From NCBI GenBank assembly GCA_031271345.1, contig JAISVX010000003.1:501223-565222 (forward strand): 64,000 nucleotides of DNA, in the 5' to 3' direction. Of the stretch, positions 9,366 through 16,848 are shown one piece after another (within the stretch, counting starts at the first letter, position 1; each line of letters starts with the position of its first letter). A program made the translations under genes and the position numbers. The notes beneath the pieces are model-generated. The model was given only the letters and a program-made list of their open reading frames with translations, was not told where the DNA came from and made no database searches. The DNA is from Lactobacillaceae bacterium (GTDB lineage: Bacteria > Pseudomonadota > Alphaproteobacteria > RF32 > CAG-239).

Positions 9366-9419
9366 TTTATCTCCCCAAATTCATTTCTTTTTCAAAAGTT
9401 ACAACATAAAAAAATTAAA

Positions 9420-9443
9420 AACAAGCAGCTAATGCCACTTGTT
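9420..9443 (-). terminator. Intrinsic terminator or attenuator after fabH
   Basis: A ten-pair hairpin (AACAAGTGGC with GCTGCTTGTT, ATTA loop, two G-U pairs) is followed on the minus strand by T5-AA-T7. It lies 12 bases beyond the fabH stop. Confidence 0.75.
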
Positions 9444-9454
9444 AAAACATTTAA

Positions 9455-10435
9455 TTAATATCTCACTAAAGCTCCGCCCCATGTAAATCCTGCTCCCATA
9501 GCAGTCAAAGCGATAAGATCGCCTTTCTTTATTTTTCCTTCTTCAACAGCCTCCGATAAAGCAAGAGGAATTGTCGCCGCCGAAGTGTTTGCCTGATGGT
9601 CGACAGTAATAATAACCTTACTGTTGTCCAAATTTAGCTTTTTTGCCACCCCGTCAATGATTCTGATATTCGCCTGATGCGGAATTACCCAGTCAACATC
9701 GTCAAGACTCGCCCCGACATCCCCAAGAACAGCCTCAATACTGCCAGCCATAGCGGGAATAGCGTATTTAAACACCTCTTTGCCGTTCATCCACAGCTTG
9801 CCTGTGCTTTCCGTAAGAGAAACGCCGCCTGTTGTTTTGAGCTGTTCATATCCTGAACCATCGGCATAAATTTTTGCGGTTAACAGCCCTGTATCAGCAT
9901 TTGTTCCCTTGCCTTCTTTGGCTTGAAGAACAACAGCTCCAGCCCCGTCTCCAAACAAAATACAGGTGTTTCTATCTGTCCAGTCTGTAATTTTAGATAA
10001 GCTTTCAGCTCCGACAACCAATGCTCTCTTTGCCTGGTTTAATTTTATCATGTTATCAGCTATTGTAAGAGCATATATAAACCCGGAACAAGCGGCAGAA
10101 ATATCAAAAGCAGGAACCCCCGTTTTTACGCCAAGTTCCGCCGCAACTTTTGTTGCAACCGCCGGAGTTATGTTATCCGCAGTTATTGTCGCAATAATAA
10201 CCGCATCAACATCTTCCGCTTTAAGATTTGCATTTTTTAATGCCATTTTAGACGCGTTAACGCACAAATCGGATGTCAGCTCGCCTTCAGCGACTATTCT
10301 CCTGCTTTTTATTCCCGTGCGTTCAACAATCCACTCATCGCTGGTATCAACAATCTTTGCCAAATCATCATTGGTCACGACTTTAGACGGCAGATAATGC
10401 CCTGTGCCAATAATTTCGGATCTAATATGAGTCAT
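9455..10435 (-). CDS. fabH: Beta-ketoacyl-ACP synthase III (FabH)
   Basis: Starts fatty-acid synthesis by condensing acetyl-CoA with malonyl-ACP. The 326 residues carry the Cys-His-Asn triad: Cys116 in SAACSGF, His in PHQANIRI and Asn in HQANTSAAT. The ending GAGFTWGGALVRY is typical. The gene overlaps the end of plsX by 14 bases, an arrangement seen across proteobacteria that couples phospholipid and fatty-acid synthesis. Confidence 0.97.
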   Translation of the reverse strand: MTHIRSEIIGTGHYLPSKVVTNDDLAKIVDTSDEWIVERTGIKSRRIVAEGELTSDLCVNASKMALKNANLKAEDVDAVIIATITADNITPAVATKVAAELGVKTGVPAFDISAACSGFIYALTIADNMIKLNQAKRALVVGAESLSKITDWTDRNTCILFGDGAGAVVLQAKEGKGTNADTGLLTAKIYADGSGYEQLKTTGGVSLTESTGKLWMNGKEVFKYAIPAMAGSIEAVLGDVGASLDDVDWVIPHQANIRIIDGVAKKLNLDNSKVIITVDHQANTSAATIPLALSEAVEEGKIKKGDLIALTAMGAGFTWGGALVRY

Positions 10436-11471
10436 AAATTATTTCCTGAGACAATTCGTCTAAATCAACTTTTTCAAGCTCATCTCTAATAGTTGCCACA
10501 AAGTCTTGACGAACCATTTTGATTGCATTATCAACCGCGACATAATAGCCTAAAGCATCTGTACCGCCGTGACTTTTAACAGAAAGACCGTTTAATCCGA
10601 CAAACATTGCTCCGTTATACAACCTTGGGTCCAATATTTTTTTAATCTTAAATATTATACCAAGCATAAACAAAACCCCAACCTTCGCAAAAATTGACTT
10701 TTTTACCCTGTCTTTGATGATTCTCATAAATAACTTTGCGGTTCCTTCAACGGATTTCAATGCTATATTGCCCGTAAAACCGTCCGCGACAATAACATCG
10801 GCAACGCCGTCGCCAATTTGGTGCGGTTCGATATAGCCGATAAAATCCATGTTCATTTTTGAGCTTCTGATTATTTGAGCGGCCTGGCGGATTTCTTCCT
10901 TACCCTTCATCTCTTCAGCGCCAATGTTCAGAAGAGCCACTTTAGGTCTTTCAATACCCAAAGCGTTTTTAGCCACTATGTTGCCCATAAGAGCAAACTC
11001 GGCAAGGTTTATAGCGTCGCACTCGGTATTAGCGCCGAGGTCAAGCATGACATAACGTCCCGTTCTATGAGGCATAATGCTCACAATTGCTGGACGATGT
11101 ATTTTTTGTATGGTTTTTAAGTTTAATTTTGAAATCGCCATTAATGCGCCGGTATTTCCAGCGGAAACAATTGCCTGCGCTTCGCCTTTTTTTACGGCGT
11201 CAATCGCCATATACATGCTGGTGCTGCGGTTTCTAATCACCTGAGACGGTTTATCTTCATTAGAAACAACATCCGTTGAATGGCGGACTTCGCATACGTT
11301 TCTAAGCTTAGGATAATCCTTAAGCATAGCATTTACTTTTTCTTCGTCGCCGAAAAGCAAAAAAGAAACATCAGGATTCCTATCTGCTACGATAGATAGT
11401 CCTTCAATTACAATCTTGGGGGAATTATCTCCCCCCATAGCGTCTATCGATATGACCAGATTATCAGACAA
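10422..11471 (-). CDS. plsX: Phosphate acyltransferase PlsX
   Basis: Makes acyl-phosphate from acyl-ACP for phospholipid synthesis; a peripheral membrane enzyme. Recognisable segments are ISIDAMGGDNSP at the N-terminus, SAGNTGALMA, DLGANTECDA and the VADGFTGNIALK region. The best start is a TTG at 11471 with GGAG six bases upstream; there is no earlier in-frame ATG, and the next Met lies inside the conserved DAMGGD motif. It follows rpmF by 26 bases and overlaps fabH. Confidence 0.96.
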   Translation of the reverse strand: MSDNLVISIDAMGGDNSPKIVIEGLSIVADRNPDVSFLLFGDEEKVNAMLKDYPKLRNVCEVRHSTDVVSNEDKPSQVIRNRSTSMYMAIDAVKKGEAQAIVSAGNTGALMAISKLNLKTIQKIHRPAIVSIMPHRTGRYVMLDLGANTECDAINLAEFALMGNIVAKNALGIERPKVALLNIGAEEMKGKEEIRQAAQIIRSSKMNMDFIGYIEPHQIGDGVADVIVADGFTGNIALKSVEGTAKLFMRIIKDRVKKSIFAKVGVLFMLGIIFKIKKILDPRLYNGAMFVGLNGLSVKSHGGTDALGYYVAVDNAIKMVRQDFVATIRDELEKVDLDELSQEIIYDSY

Positions 11472-11497
11472 AACCTGCTCCAGTACTATTATTTAAA

Positions 11498-11686
11498 CTA
11501 TTCTTCAGTTGTTTTTTTCGCAACAACTTCGCGGTCATTATATGTGCCACATTTAGGGCATACATTATGAGGTCTCTTCAACTCTCCGCATTTAGGGCAC
11601 TCATGATAAGAGTTAGCTCCTAAAGCATCATGTGAACGACGCATGTCACGACGAGATTTTGAAGTTTTCTTCTTAGGTACAGCCAT
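11498..11686 (-). CDS. rpmF: Ribosomal protein bL32
   Basis: A 62-residue large-subunit ribosomal protein with the bL32 start [16 protein letters not shown] and a four-cysteine zinc ribbon (CPKC and CPKC). This is the zinc-binding form of the protein. It lies between the DUF177 gene and plsX in the conserved order. The 158-base gap before it, towards DUF177, holds no recognisable gene. Confidence 0.97.
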   Translation of the reverse strand: MAVPKKKTSKSRRDMRRSHDALGANSYHECPKCGELKRPHNVCPKCGTYNDREVVAKKTTEE

Positions 11687-11844
11687 TTTCTTATACTCTT
11701 TATATTAAAATTTAACCAAAATTCAGACGCATTAATATACCATTCAGTTTTAAAAATCAACTAAATAAATGCATATTTTTAACATCCTCTTTATTTACTG
11801 CCGTTTTACCTAATTTTTATATCTAATGCAAGTGTTTTTTATAT

Positions 11845-12357
11845 TTATTTTTTTAACTCTGCCAAAATATCAAAAGGATTCTTTTTATCTTCTTCGCTAA
11901 ATTCCGACTTAAAAGAAAAAGATTCTCCGTCTTTTCTCGGATAATCATCAATAAGCAAAGCCAATTGCTCAATAGCTATCTGAGCTAAATCTATTTTCCC
12001 TTCATAAACATTTTCGACAATTTCATCATCAAAATCAAGCTCTTCGTCTTCTTTAAAGTCATAAGAAGGATTGGTATCATATATCAAAGAAAAATCAGAA
12101 CCATATTCTTTTGAAAACACCTCTAAACTTATAACGCTCTTTAGCTCCACTTTAGAGTTCAAATGACCGTTCACATTTAAAATATGCCTTTTACGGTCAA
12201 GCTTAACCTTAAATTCAACGCTTAGACTATGCATATCTTCGACCTTAAGCAAATCTTTTAAAAAAAGCAGTTCGCCTTTATCAGCTTTAATCTGATATTT
12301 GCTCTCACTAGACGACAAATCGTCAATTAAAAGAGGATACGAAAAATCTTTTTGCAT
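11845..12357 (-). CDS. DUF177 (YceD-like) protein
   Basis: A 170-residue protein of the YceD/DUF177 family, found upstream of rpmF in most proteobacteria and linked to ribosome or 23S rRNA maturation in some organisms. The central part (VDRK-type strand, VEVFSKEYGSDFSL) and acidic segment EDEELDFDDEIVE fit the family, as does the ending NPFDILAELKK. I place the start at the ATG at 12357, with AGGAAAG upstream; the longer frame begins in the intergenic region. The gene is divergent from bamE across about 60 bases. Confidence 0.85.
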   Translation of the reverse strand: MQKDFSYPLLIDDLSSSESKYQIKADKGELLFLKDLLKVEDMHSLSVEFKVKLDRKRHILNVNGHLNSKVELKSVISLEVFSKEYGSDFSLIYDTNPSYDFKEDEELDFDDEIVENVYEGKIDLAQIAIEQLALLIDDYPRKDGESFSFKSEFSEEDKKNPFDILAELKK

Positions 12358-12416
12358 TAATTCTTTCCTTATGATATATACCAACAAGATAATGATATAA
12401 CTTTAAGGATATAAAT

Positions 12417-12881
12417 ATGTCAACAAACAAAATTTTGTTTTTAAGTTTAATGGCACTATTTTTAACAACATCATGCTCCAAAGAATGGTTTAGAAGCCAC
12501 ACTGGAAACATGCCGACGCAGCAAAGGGTCGAAAACATAAAAGTCGGAATGTCAAAAACCGAGGTTGAAAATATTATCGGCGTTCCATCCAATATTATCT
12601 CTCTGGATAAAAATACCTGGCTTTACATGTCGTCAGAAATGGAGCAGATAGCCTTTTTTGAACCTAAAGAAATTAACAGAGGCATTCTGGTTATAAGGTT
12701 CGACAAATATGAGCAGGTTGACAATATAGCAAAGCTAACCCAAAAAGACGGCAAGGATATATCAATAGATAAAGATAGAACCCAAAATGTCGGAACAGAC
12801 CAGGGCTTCTTTGAAAAATACTTTGGAGGCGTCGGACAGTATAGTCCTATAGCTCCGAGTGGCGGCAGAGGCGGAATGTAA
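12417..12881 (+). CDS. bamE: BamE (SmpA/OmlA) outer-membrane assembly lipoprotein
   Basis: A lipoprotein subunit of the BAM outer-membrane protein insertion machine. The signal peptide ends in the lipobox LTTSC (Cys20), and the BamE core GMSKTEVENIIGVPS is clear, followed by the WLYMSS strand. The C-terminus extends past the core to a Gly/Ser-rich tail (GGRGGM). AAGGA lies 7 bases before the ATG. The divergent position relative to DUF177-rpmF-plsX is the usual alphaproteobacterial arrangement. Confidence 0.92.
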   Translation: MSTNKILFLSLMALFLTTSCSKEWFRSHTGNMPTQQRVENIKVGMSKTEVENIIGVPSNIISLDKNTWLYMSSEMEQIAFFEPKEINRGILVIRFDKYEQVDNIAKLTQKDGKDISIDKDRTQNVGTDQGFFEKYFGGVGQYSPIAPSGGRGGM

Positions 12882-12907
12882 AGGTGGTTTTTTACCACCT
12901 TTTTTTA
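12880..12907 (+). terminator. Terminator after bamE
   Basis: A hairpin AAAGGTGGT/ACCACCTTT with a T-rich loop overlaps the last bases of the bamE stop codon and is followed by a T-run. Confidence 0.9.
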
Positions 12908-13012
12908 TAATGTTTAAAAAGAATATTTGACCTCATACAAAATATGTGATATTTTTTGTCCAATAAAATATAATTTACTCAATACGTTTATGTCTCACTA
13001 ATAATTAAAAAA

Positions 13013-13702
13013 ATGAAAAATCCGTTCAGATTTTTAACAAACCTCTTCGGAGGCAGGAAAGCGGCAACGTCAAAAGAAAACGCCGCGGAAGTATCTCACG
13101 CAAGCACGCAGCCTGCAGAACCTGCTGGAGACTTCAAATTCCCCAAGAACATTGAGGAATTGAAAACGCTGGCGAAAAAAGCGGGAAACAGAGAACGAGG
13201 CAAAGACAAACTTCTTTTGACGCATGTCAAAAGCCTGGATGTTTTGACCGTCAAACAGATGAAAGCTATATACGGCGAGCTTTCACGCTCTTCCCTGACC
13301 GACGAACTGGCAGATGCTGTCTGTGAAAAGGTAAAAAAAGATCCCTACCTTTTCATCCAGTTGAGCGTCGGAAACATGGGATATTATCTCGACCACTTCG
13401 GCTTCTCCTCCATCATCGGCTTGTTCGATTACACCGTAATCGAAAGCGGAAAAAACAAGGAAGACTCTCTCAGCCTTCTCGAGCAGGTAAGAAGAACAAC
13501 CTGCTGGGCGCACTACGAAGACGAAAGCTCCCGAAGGGCATACATCAAGTATTTCTCTTTCGGAGACGGAAAAGACCTTCTGAACAAAAACCTCGCCAAA
13601 AAATTCCTCAGCATTATTGAAGAATACACAAACAGGGAAGAGGCGAAAGAGCTTGTTGCCGAGGGAAAGATGTCGGAGGCTCTGTACAAGAAAATCTACT
13701 AA
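13013..13702 (+). CDS. Uncharacterised protein, higher GC than neighbours
   Basis: I do not recognise this 229-residue protein. It begins with a basic amphipathic stretch (KNPFRFLTNLFGGRKAA), then an Ala/Ser/Glu-rich linker, then a helical domain from about residue 45 rich in Lys, Asp and Leu. There is no signal peptide or membrane segment. Its codon use stands out: many C-ending codons (TTC, CTC, GAC, AAC) and visibly higher GC than the flanking genes, which suggests transfer or stronger selection on codon use. It ends in a strong terminator and stands alone between bamE and the autotransporters. No Shine-Dalgarno sequence is obvious before the ATG. Confidence 0.75.
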   Translation: MKNPFRFLTNLFGGRKAATSKENAAEVSHASTQPAEPAGDFKFPKNIEELKTLAKKAGNRERGKDKLLLTHVKSLDVLTVKQMKAIYGELSRSSLTDELADAVCEKVKKDPYLFIQLSVGNMGYYLDHFGFSSIIGLFDYTVIESGKNKEDSLSLLEQVRRTTCWAHYEDESSRRAYIKYFSFGDGKDLLNKNLAKKFLSIIEEYTNREEAKELVAEGKMSEALYKKIY

Positions 13703-13720
13703 GGTTTTTCACCAAACATC

Positions 13721-13755
13721 AAAACGAGGCTCATTTAATAAATGAGCCTCGTTTT
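13721..13755 (+). terminator. Terminator after the 229-residue gene
   Basis: A 14- to 15-pair perfect stem (AAAACGAGGCTCATT with AATGAGCCTCGTTTT) is followed by an AT-rich tail. It can act in both directions. Confidence 0.93.
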
Positions 13756-13760
13756 ATAAT

Positions 13761-13790
13761 AAAAAAGGGAAGCATTTGCTTCCCTTTTTT
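13761..13790 (-). terminator. Terminator after the first autotransporter
   Basis: A hairpin AAAAAAGGGAAGCA/TGCTTCCCTTTTTT lies just beyond the autotransporter stop codon; the minus strand ends in a T6 run. Confidence 0.92.
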
Positions 13791-13796
13791 GTCTTT

Positions 13797-16679
13797 TTAC
13801 CAAGTAAATCTGAAACCAACGTTGCCTGATGTAGCTTTAACAACGTCGCCAGTTTCGTACATAAACTGCATGTATAAAGCTGAACTTGCACTCATCTTAA
13901 CGTTTATACCGCCGCCGAATTCGAAGCCTGTTCCGCCCATATCGGATTTAAGGTCAACGCCATTGTAGTTAACGTCAGTTTTTCCGTCAAACTCATGAAG
14001 AATACCCGCCTGAATATATGGCTCAAACACAGTTCTGTTATATGTCATTGCCTTATATCCCAACATAATGCTAGCCTTACCTGTGATATTTGTTGTATCG
14101 CCGTACTGAATGCTGTTGCCCAGGTTAGTTGTAATATCTTTCATGCTGGACTTTGCATAAATCAACTGTAATTTAGGCTCAAATATAATCGCACTGGTAA
14201 AATCCCTGTTTGTATAATGGAAGTTTTGTTTACCAACCTCTAAACCAACAGCCGTCATTTGACGTTTAGGTTTAAATTTAATTTCTGTGCCGCCAGCTGT
14301 ATAGCTTGTCATATCAAAATCTTCATAAAAGTGTCTGACAACGCCGTCTACAAACCAACCCATATCGTTTGAAATAGTTGCGTACACGCCGAAGTTTGCG
14401 CCTTGACCGTTACCAGAACCATCTTTATCGCCATTAGTCTGATCTGTAGATATGTCGCCGGTATGAATATAACCGACCAATCCGCCTAAGTATACTCTGG
14501 TATTTTTAGCCACTTCCTGTTTGTAGTCATAACCAGCTTCAATACCGTAGAAAGTTACGTTAGTAGTAATCATATCGGAAACTTCAAGGTCTTTCGCATA
14601 GCTTCTAACCCATGCGCCGTTTTTATGATAAGGAGTATCTTCTCTTAACTCACCCATACGTTTCATAACTGAGTTCATAGCAGTTTTAGCCATCATGGAA
14701 ATAAGGATAGGTTCGTTAATCAAAGTTTCCGCCATATTTGTTAATTTACCATTTGATCTTAAATAATATGACTGGTCACCGCCCGAACCCTGCTCAAGTT
14801 TATATACATAAGCAGTGTTGTCAATTTGACCGCCTTTTATTACAAAAGCATCGCCGCCAACTGTAGCGCCCGACTGCACATCAACAAGCTTCACGCTGGA
14901 GTTAGTAGAAACATCATCGCCCGTATTGTAAAGGTCTAATTCTGTTGTTCCAGTAACGCTGCCTCCAGACTCGATAACAAGTTTGTCCGCCTCCAACTGT
15001 TTTTGGTCATTAACCTTAAAATTCATAGCAATAGTAGCGCCTTCACCAGCCGCATAGTTTTTGACTGTAAGGGTATTGTATATACCGTTTGCTGTCGATT
15101 TTAAGTTAATTATGCTTGAATCATTGCTAATATTGGTAACATCCGAATGTTCAGCTATCATCCACTCTGCTTGATTAGTAAGATTAATAGTTGATGAACT
15201 ACCGCTTGTTGTTTGTACAGAACCTTTAACATTAGATGAAGATATGTTAAGTTCAGCGCTGCTGCCGTTTAACACATTAAGCAAATACGCGCCGCCGTCA
15301 ACCACTACCTGCACCGCCTCTAAATTAATCACATTATTTAAAGATGGGCTAGAATAAATACCAGACTTTCCAAATGCAAAAACATCATTATCCTTAACAT
15401 ACAAATACCCGCCGCTGATTTGCGCTGTTGAGTTGCCTAACTGAGAGGTATAGAAAGAACGCACTCCGTTCTGAGAATCTCCTTCACTATAAATATTCAT
15501 ATTACTAATAGATATAGTACCGCCGTTATTATTAATATCAGCGTGCGAATTATTTCCAAAAACAAGACCATCCATAGCCTCGTTAGAACTTAAAATACTT
15601 AAATTACTGCCAGAGTTAAGAACGATACCATAACCGCCGCCCGTTTGCCCCGCTTGGTTTACACCAACATTATCTCTTATGGCAATATCCATACCAGAAA
15701 TTACATTATCGCTGCCATTTACTTCTATACCGGCAGCTTTTGTTGCACTAGAACCATTATTAGCAGAATTTCCTACAATTGTTAAGGTTGTCGACCCGCT
15801 TGCATTAGGATATTCTCCAAAAACAGGTCCTCCGCCTTCACCGCCGCTGCCATCATCAGTATACATACCAATAATAGTATTTTGACCATTCATTCCTATT
15901 CCAACAAAATCGCCAGTAACTTTATTGTTCAATATTTCTATAGCCGTATTTTTAATAACAGCCCCTGCAAGCATATTAACTCCATAAAGAGTAGAGCCTC
16001 CTCCAGCCGTTATCTTATTAGCTAAAATTGACAGTTTTTCACTACCTGAATTACTCTCTATTAATCCGCTTAACTCAAGACCGACAAAATTAACATCAGA
16101 TCCAGAATTAATATCTGAACCGTCAACAGATATATTCATATCAGTAAAACTAGTAGTAGCCCCTGCGGCTCCCTTTAAACCATAGTATGCTGTAGAATCA
16201 ATATTACTAGCAAAATTTATGCGAAGCGTATTGCCTTGCCCTGAAGTTCCCTGAAACGAGAGACCACCGCCAGCGGTACTATTATCAATAGCTATGGATG
16301 AACCTGTAGTTGAGCTTCCTGAGGTAACAATATTAACATCCATATCATTTATGGCTAAAGTACCTCCAGAATTTTTAATACCGACATCAGAAGACGTTAT
16401 TGAAAGTGATTTACCCTGATCTGAGTTTTTAAGCGTAAGGCTATCTCCAGAAGAGACCAAAATGCCCTCCTGATTATTTCCAACCGTAATGCTGCCGTCA
16501 AAAGTAATTATACCAGTACCTGATATACCATACGAACCGGGATTATTGCTATAGTCCATATCGCCGGATATGGTTTCGTCTCCCGCCGCTGTCAATTGAT
16601 CCGCCATAGCGCTGCCGCCATATATAAGCGAAGAAACAATAATAGTTGAAGTAAGAAGAAGTTTATTAAATTTTACCAT
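13797..16679 (-). CDS. Autotransporter (type Va) surface protein 1
   Basis: A 960-residue self-secreting surface protein. It has a signal peptide ending near GGSAMA, a Ser/Gly/Asn-rich beta-helix passenger (about 27-660) and a C-terminal autotransporter barrel (about 690-960) ending in the outer-membrane signature GFRFTW. The passenger repeatedly uses an M-[DN]-[IV] strand motif (INDMDVNI, FTDMNISV, ISGMDIAI, ISNMNIYS). The barrel contains WVRSYAKDLEV and YGIEAGYDYK. It is a close paralogue of the gene directly upstream: the starts of both passengers share the YSN-GSYGISG segment. The passenger function (adhesion or masking) is unknown. Confidence 0.93.
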   Translation of the reverse strand: MVKFNKLLLTSTIIVSSLIYGGSAMADQLTAAGDETISGDMDYSNNPGSYGISGTGIITFDGSITVGNNQEGILVSSGDSLTLKNSDQGKSLSITSSDVGIKNSGGTLAINDMDVNIVTSGSSTTGSSIAIDNSTAGGGLSFQGTSGQGNTLRINFASNIDSTAYYGLKGAAGATTSFTDMNISVDGSDINSGSDVNFVGLELSGLIESNSGSEKLSILANKITAGGGSTLYGVNMLAGAVIKNTAIEILNNKVTGDFVGIGMNGQNTIIGMYTDDGSGGEGGGPVFGEYPNASGSTTLTIVGNSANNGSSATKAAGIEVNGSDNVISGMDIAIRDNVGVNQAGQTGGGYGIVLNSGSNLSILSSNEAMDGLVFGNNSHADINNNGGTISISNMNIYSEGDSQNGVRSFYTSQLGNSTAQISGGYLYVKDNDVFAFGKSGIYSSPSLNNVINLEAVQVVVDGGAYLLNVLNGSSAELNISSSNVKGSVQTTSGSSSTINLTNQAEWMIAEHSDVTNISNDSSIINLKSTANGIYNTLTVKNYAAGEGATIAMNFKVNDQKQLEADKLVIESGGSVTGTTELDLYNTGDDVSTNSSVKLVDVQSGATVGGDAFVIKGGQIDNTAYVYKLEQGSGGDQSYYLRSNGKLTNMAETLINEPILISMMAKTAMNSVMKRMGELREDTPYHKNGAWVRSYAKDLEVSDMITTNVTFYGIEAGYDYKQEVAKNTRVYLGGLVGYIHTGDISTDQTNGDKDGSGNGQGANFGVYATISNDMGWFVDGVVRHFYEDFDMTSYTAGGTEIKFKPKRQMTAVGLEVGKQNFHYTNRDFTSAIIFEPKLQLIYAKSSMKDITTNLGNSIQYGDTTNITGKASIMLGYKAMTYNRTVFEPYIQAGILHEFDGKTDVNYNGVDLKSDMGGTGFEFGGGINVKMSASSALYMQFMYETGDVVKATSGNVGFRFTW

Positions 16680-16717
16680 GATAAAATTTTCCCTATGTTA
16701 TAGAAATATTTATCCAC

Positions 16718-16745
16718 ATTATAATTATTTTTTTTAATTATACAA
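16718..16745 (-). promoter_or_regulatory. Sigma70-type promoter for autotransporter 1
   Basis: On the minus strand a TTGTAT -35 and a perfect TATAAT -10 are separated by 16 bases, and lie about 40 bases before the ATG. Confidence 0.5.
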
Positions 16746-16749
16746 CAAA

Positions 16750-16787
16750 GAAAAAACACCCCAAGTCCTTTTAGGGCGTTTTTTTCT
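16750..16787 (-). terminator. Probable bidirectional terminator between the autotransporters
   Basis: The stem AACGCCC/GGGTGTT (one G-U pair, 12-base loop) is flanked by T-runs on both strands. Confidence 0.6.
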
Positions 16788-16848
16788 TTATATTAACGAT
16801 TTGTCAATAGCTTATTTACCGTTTGTTAATAAGTTTTTAACCAACTGT

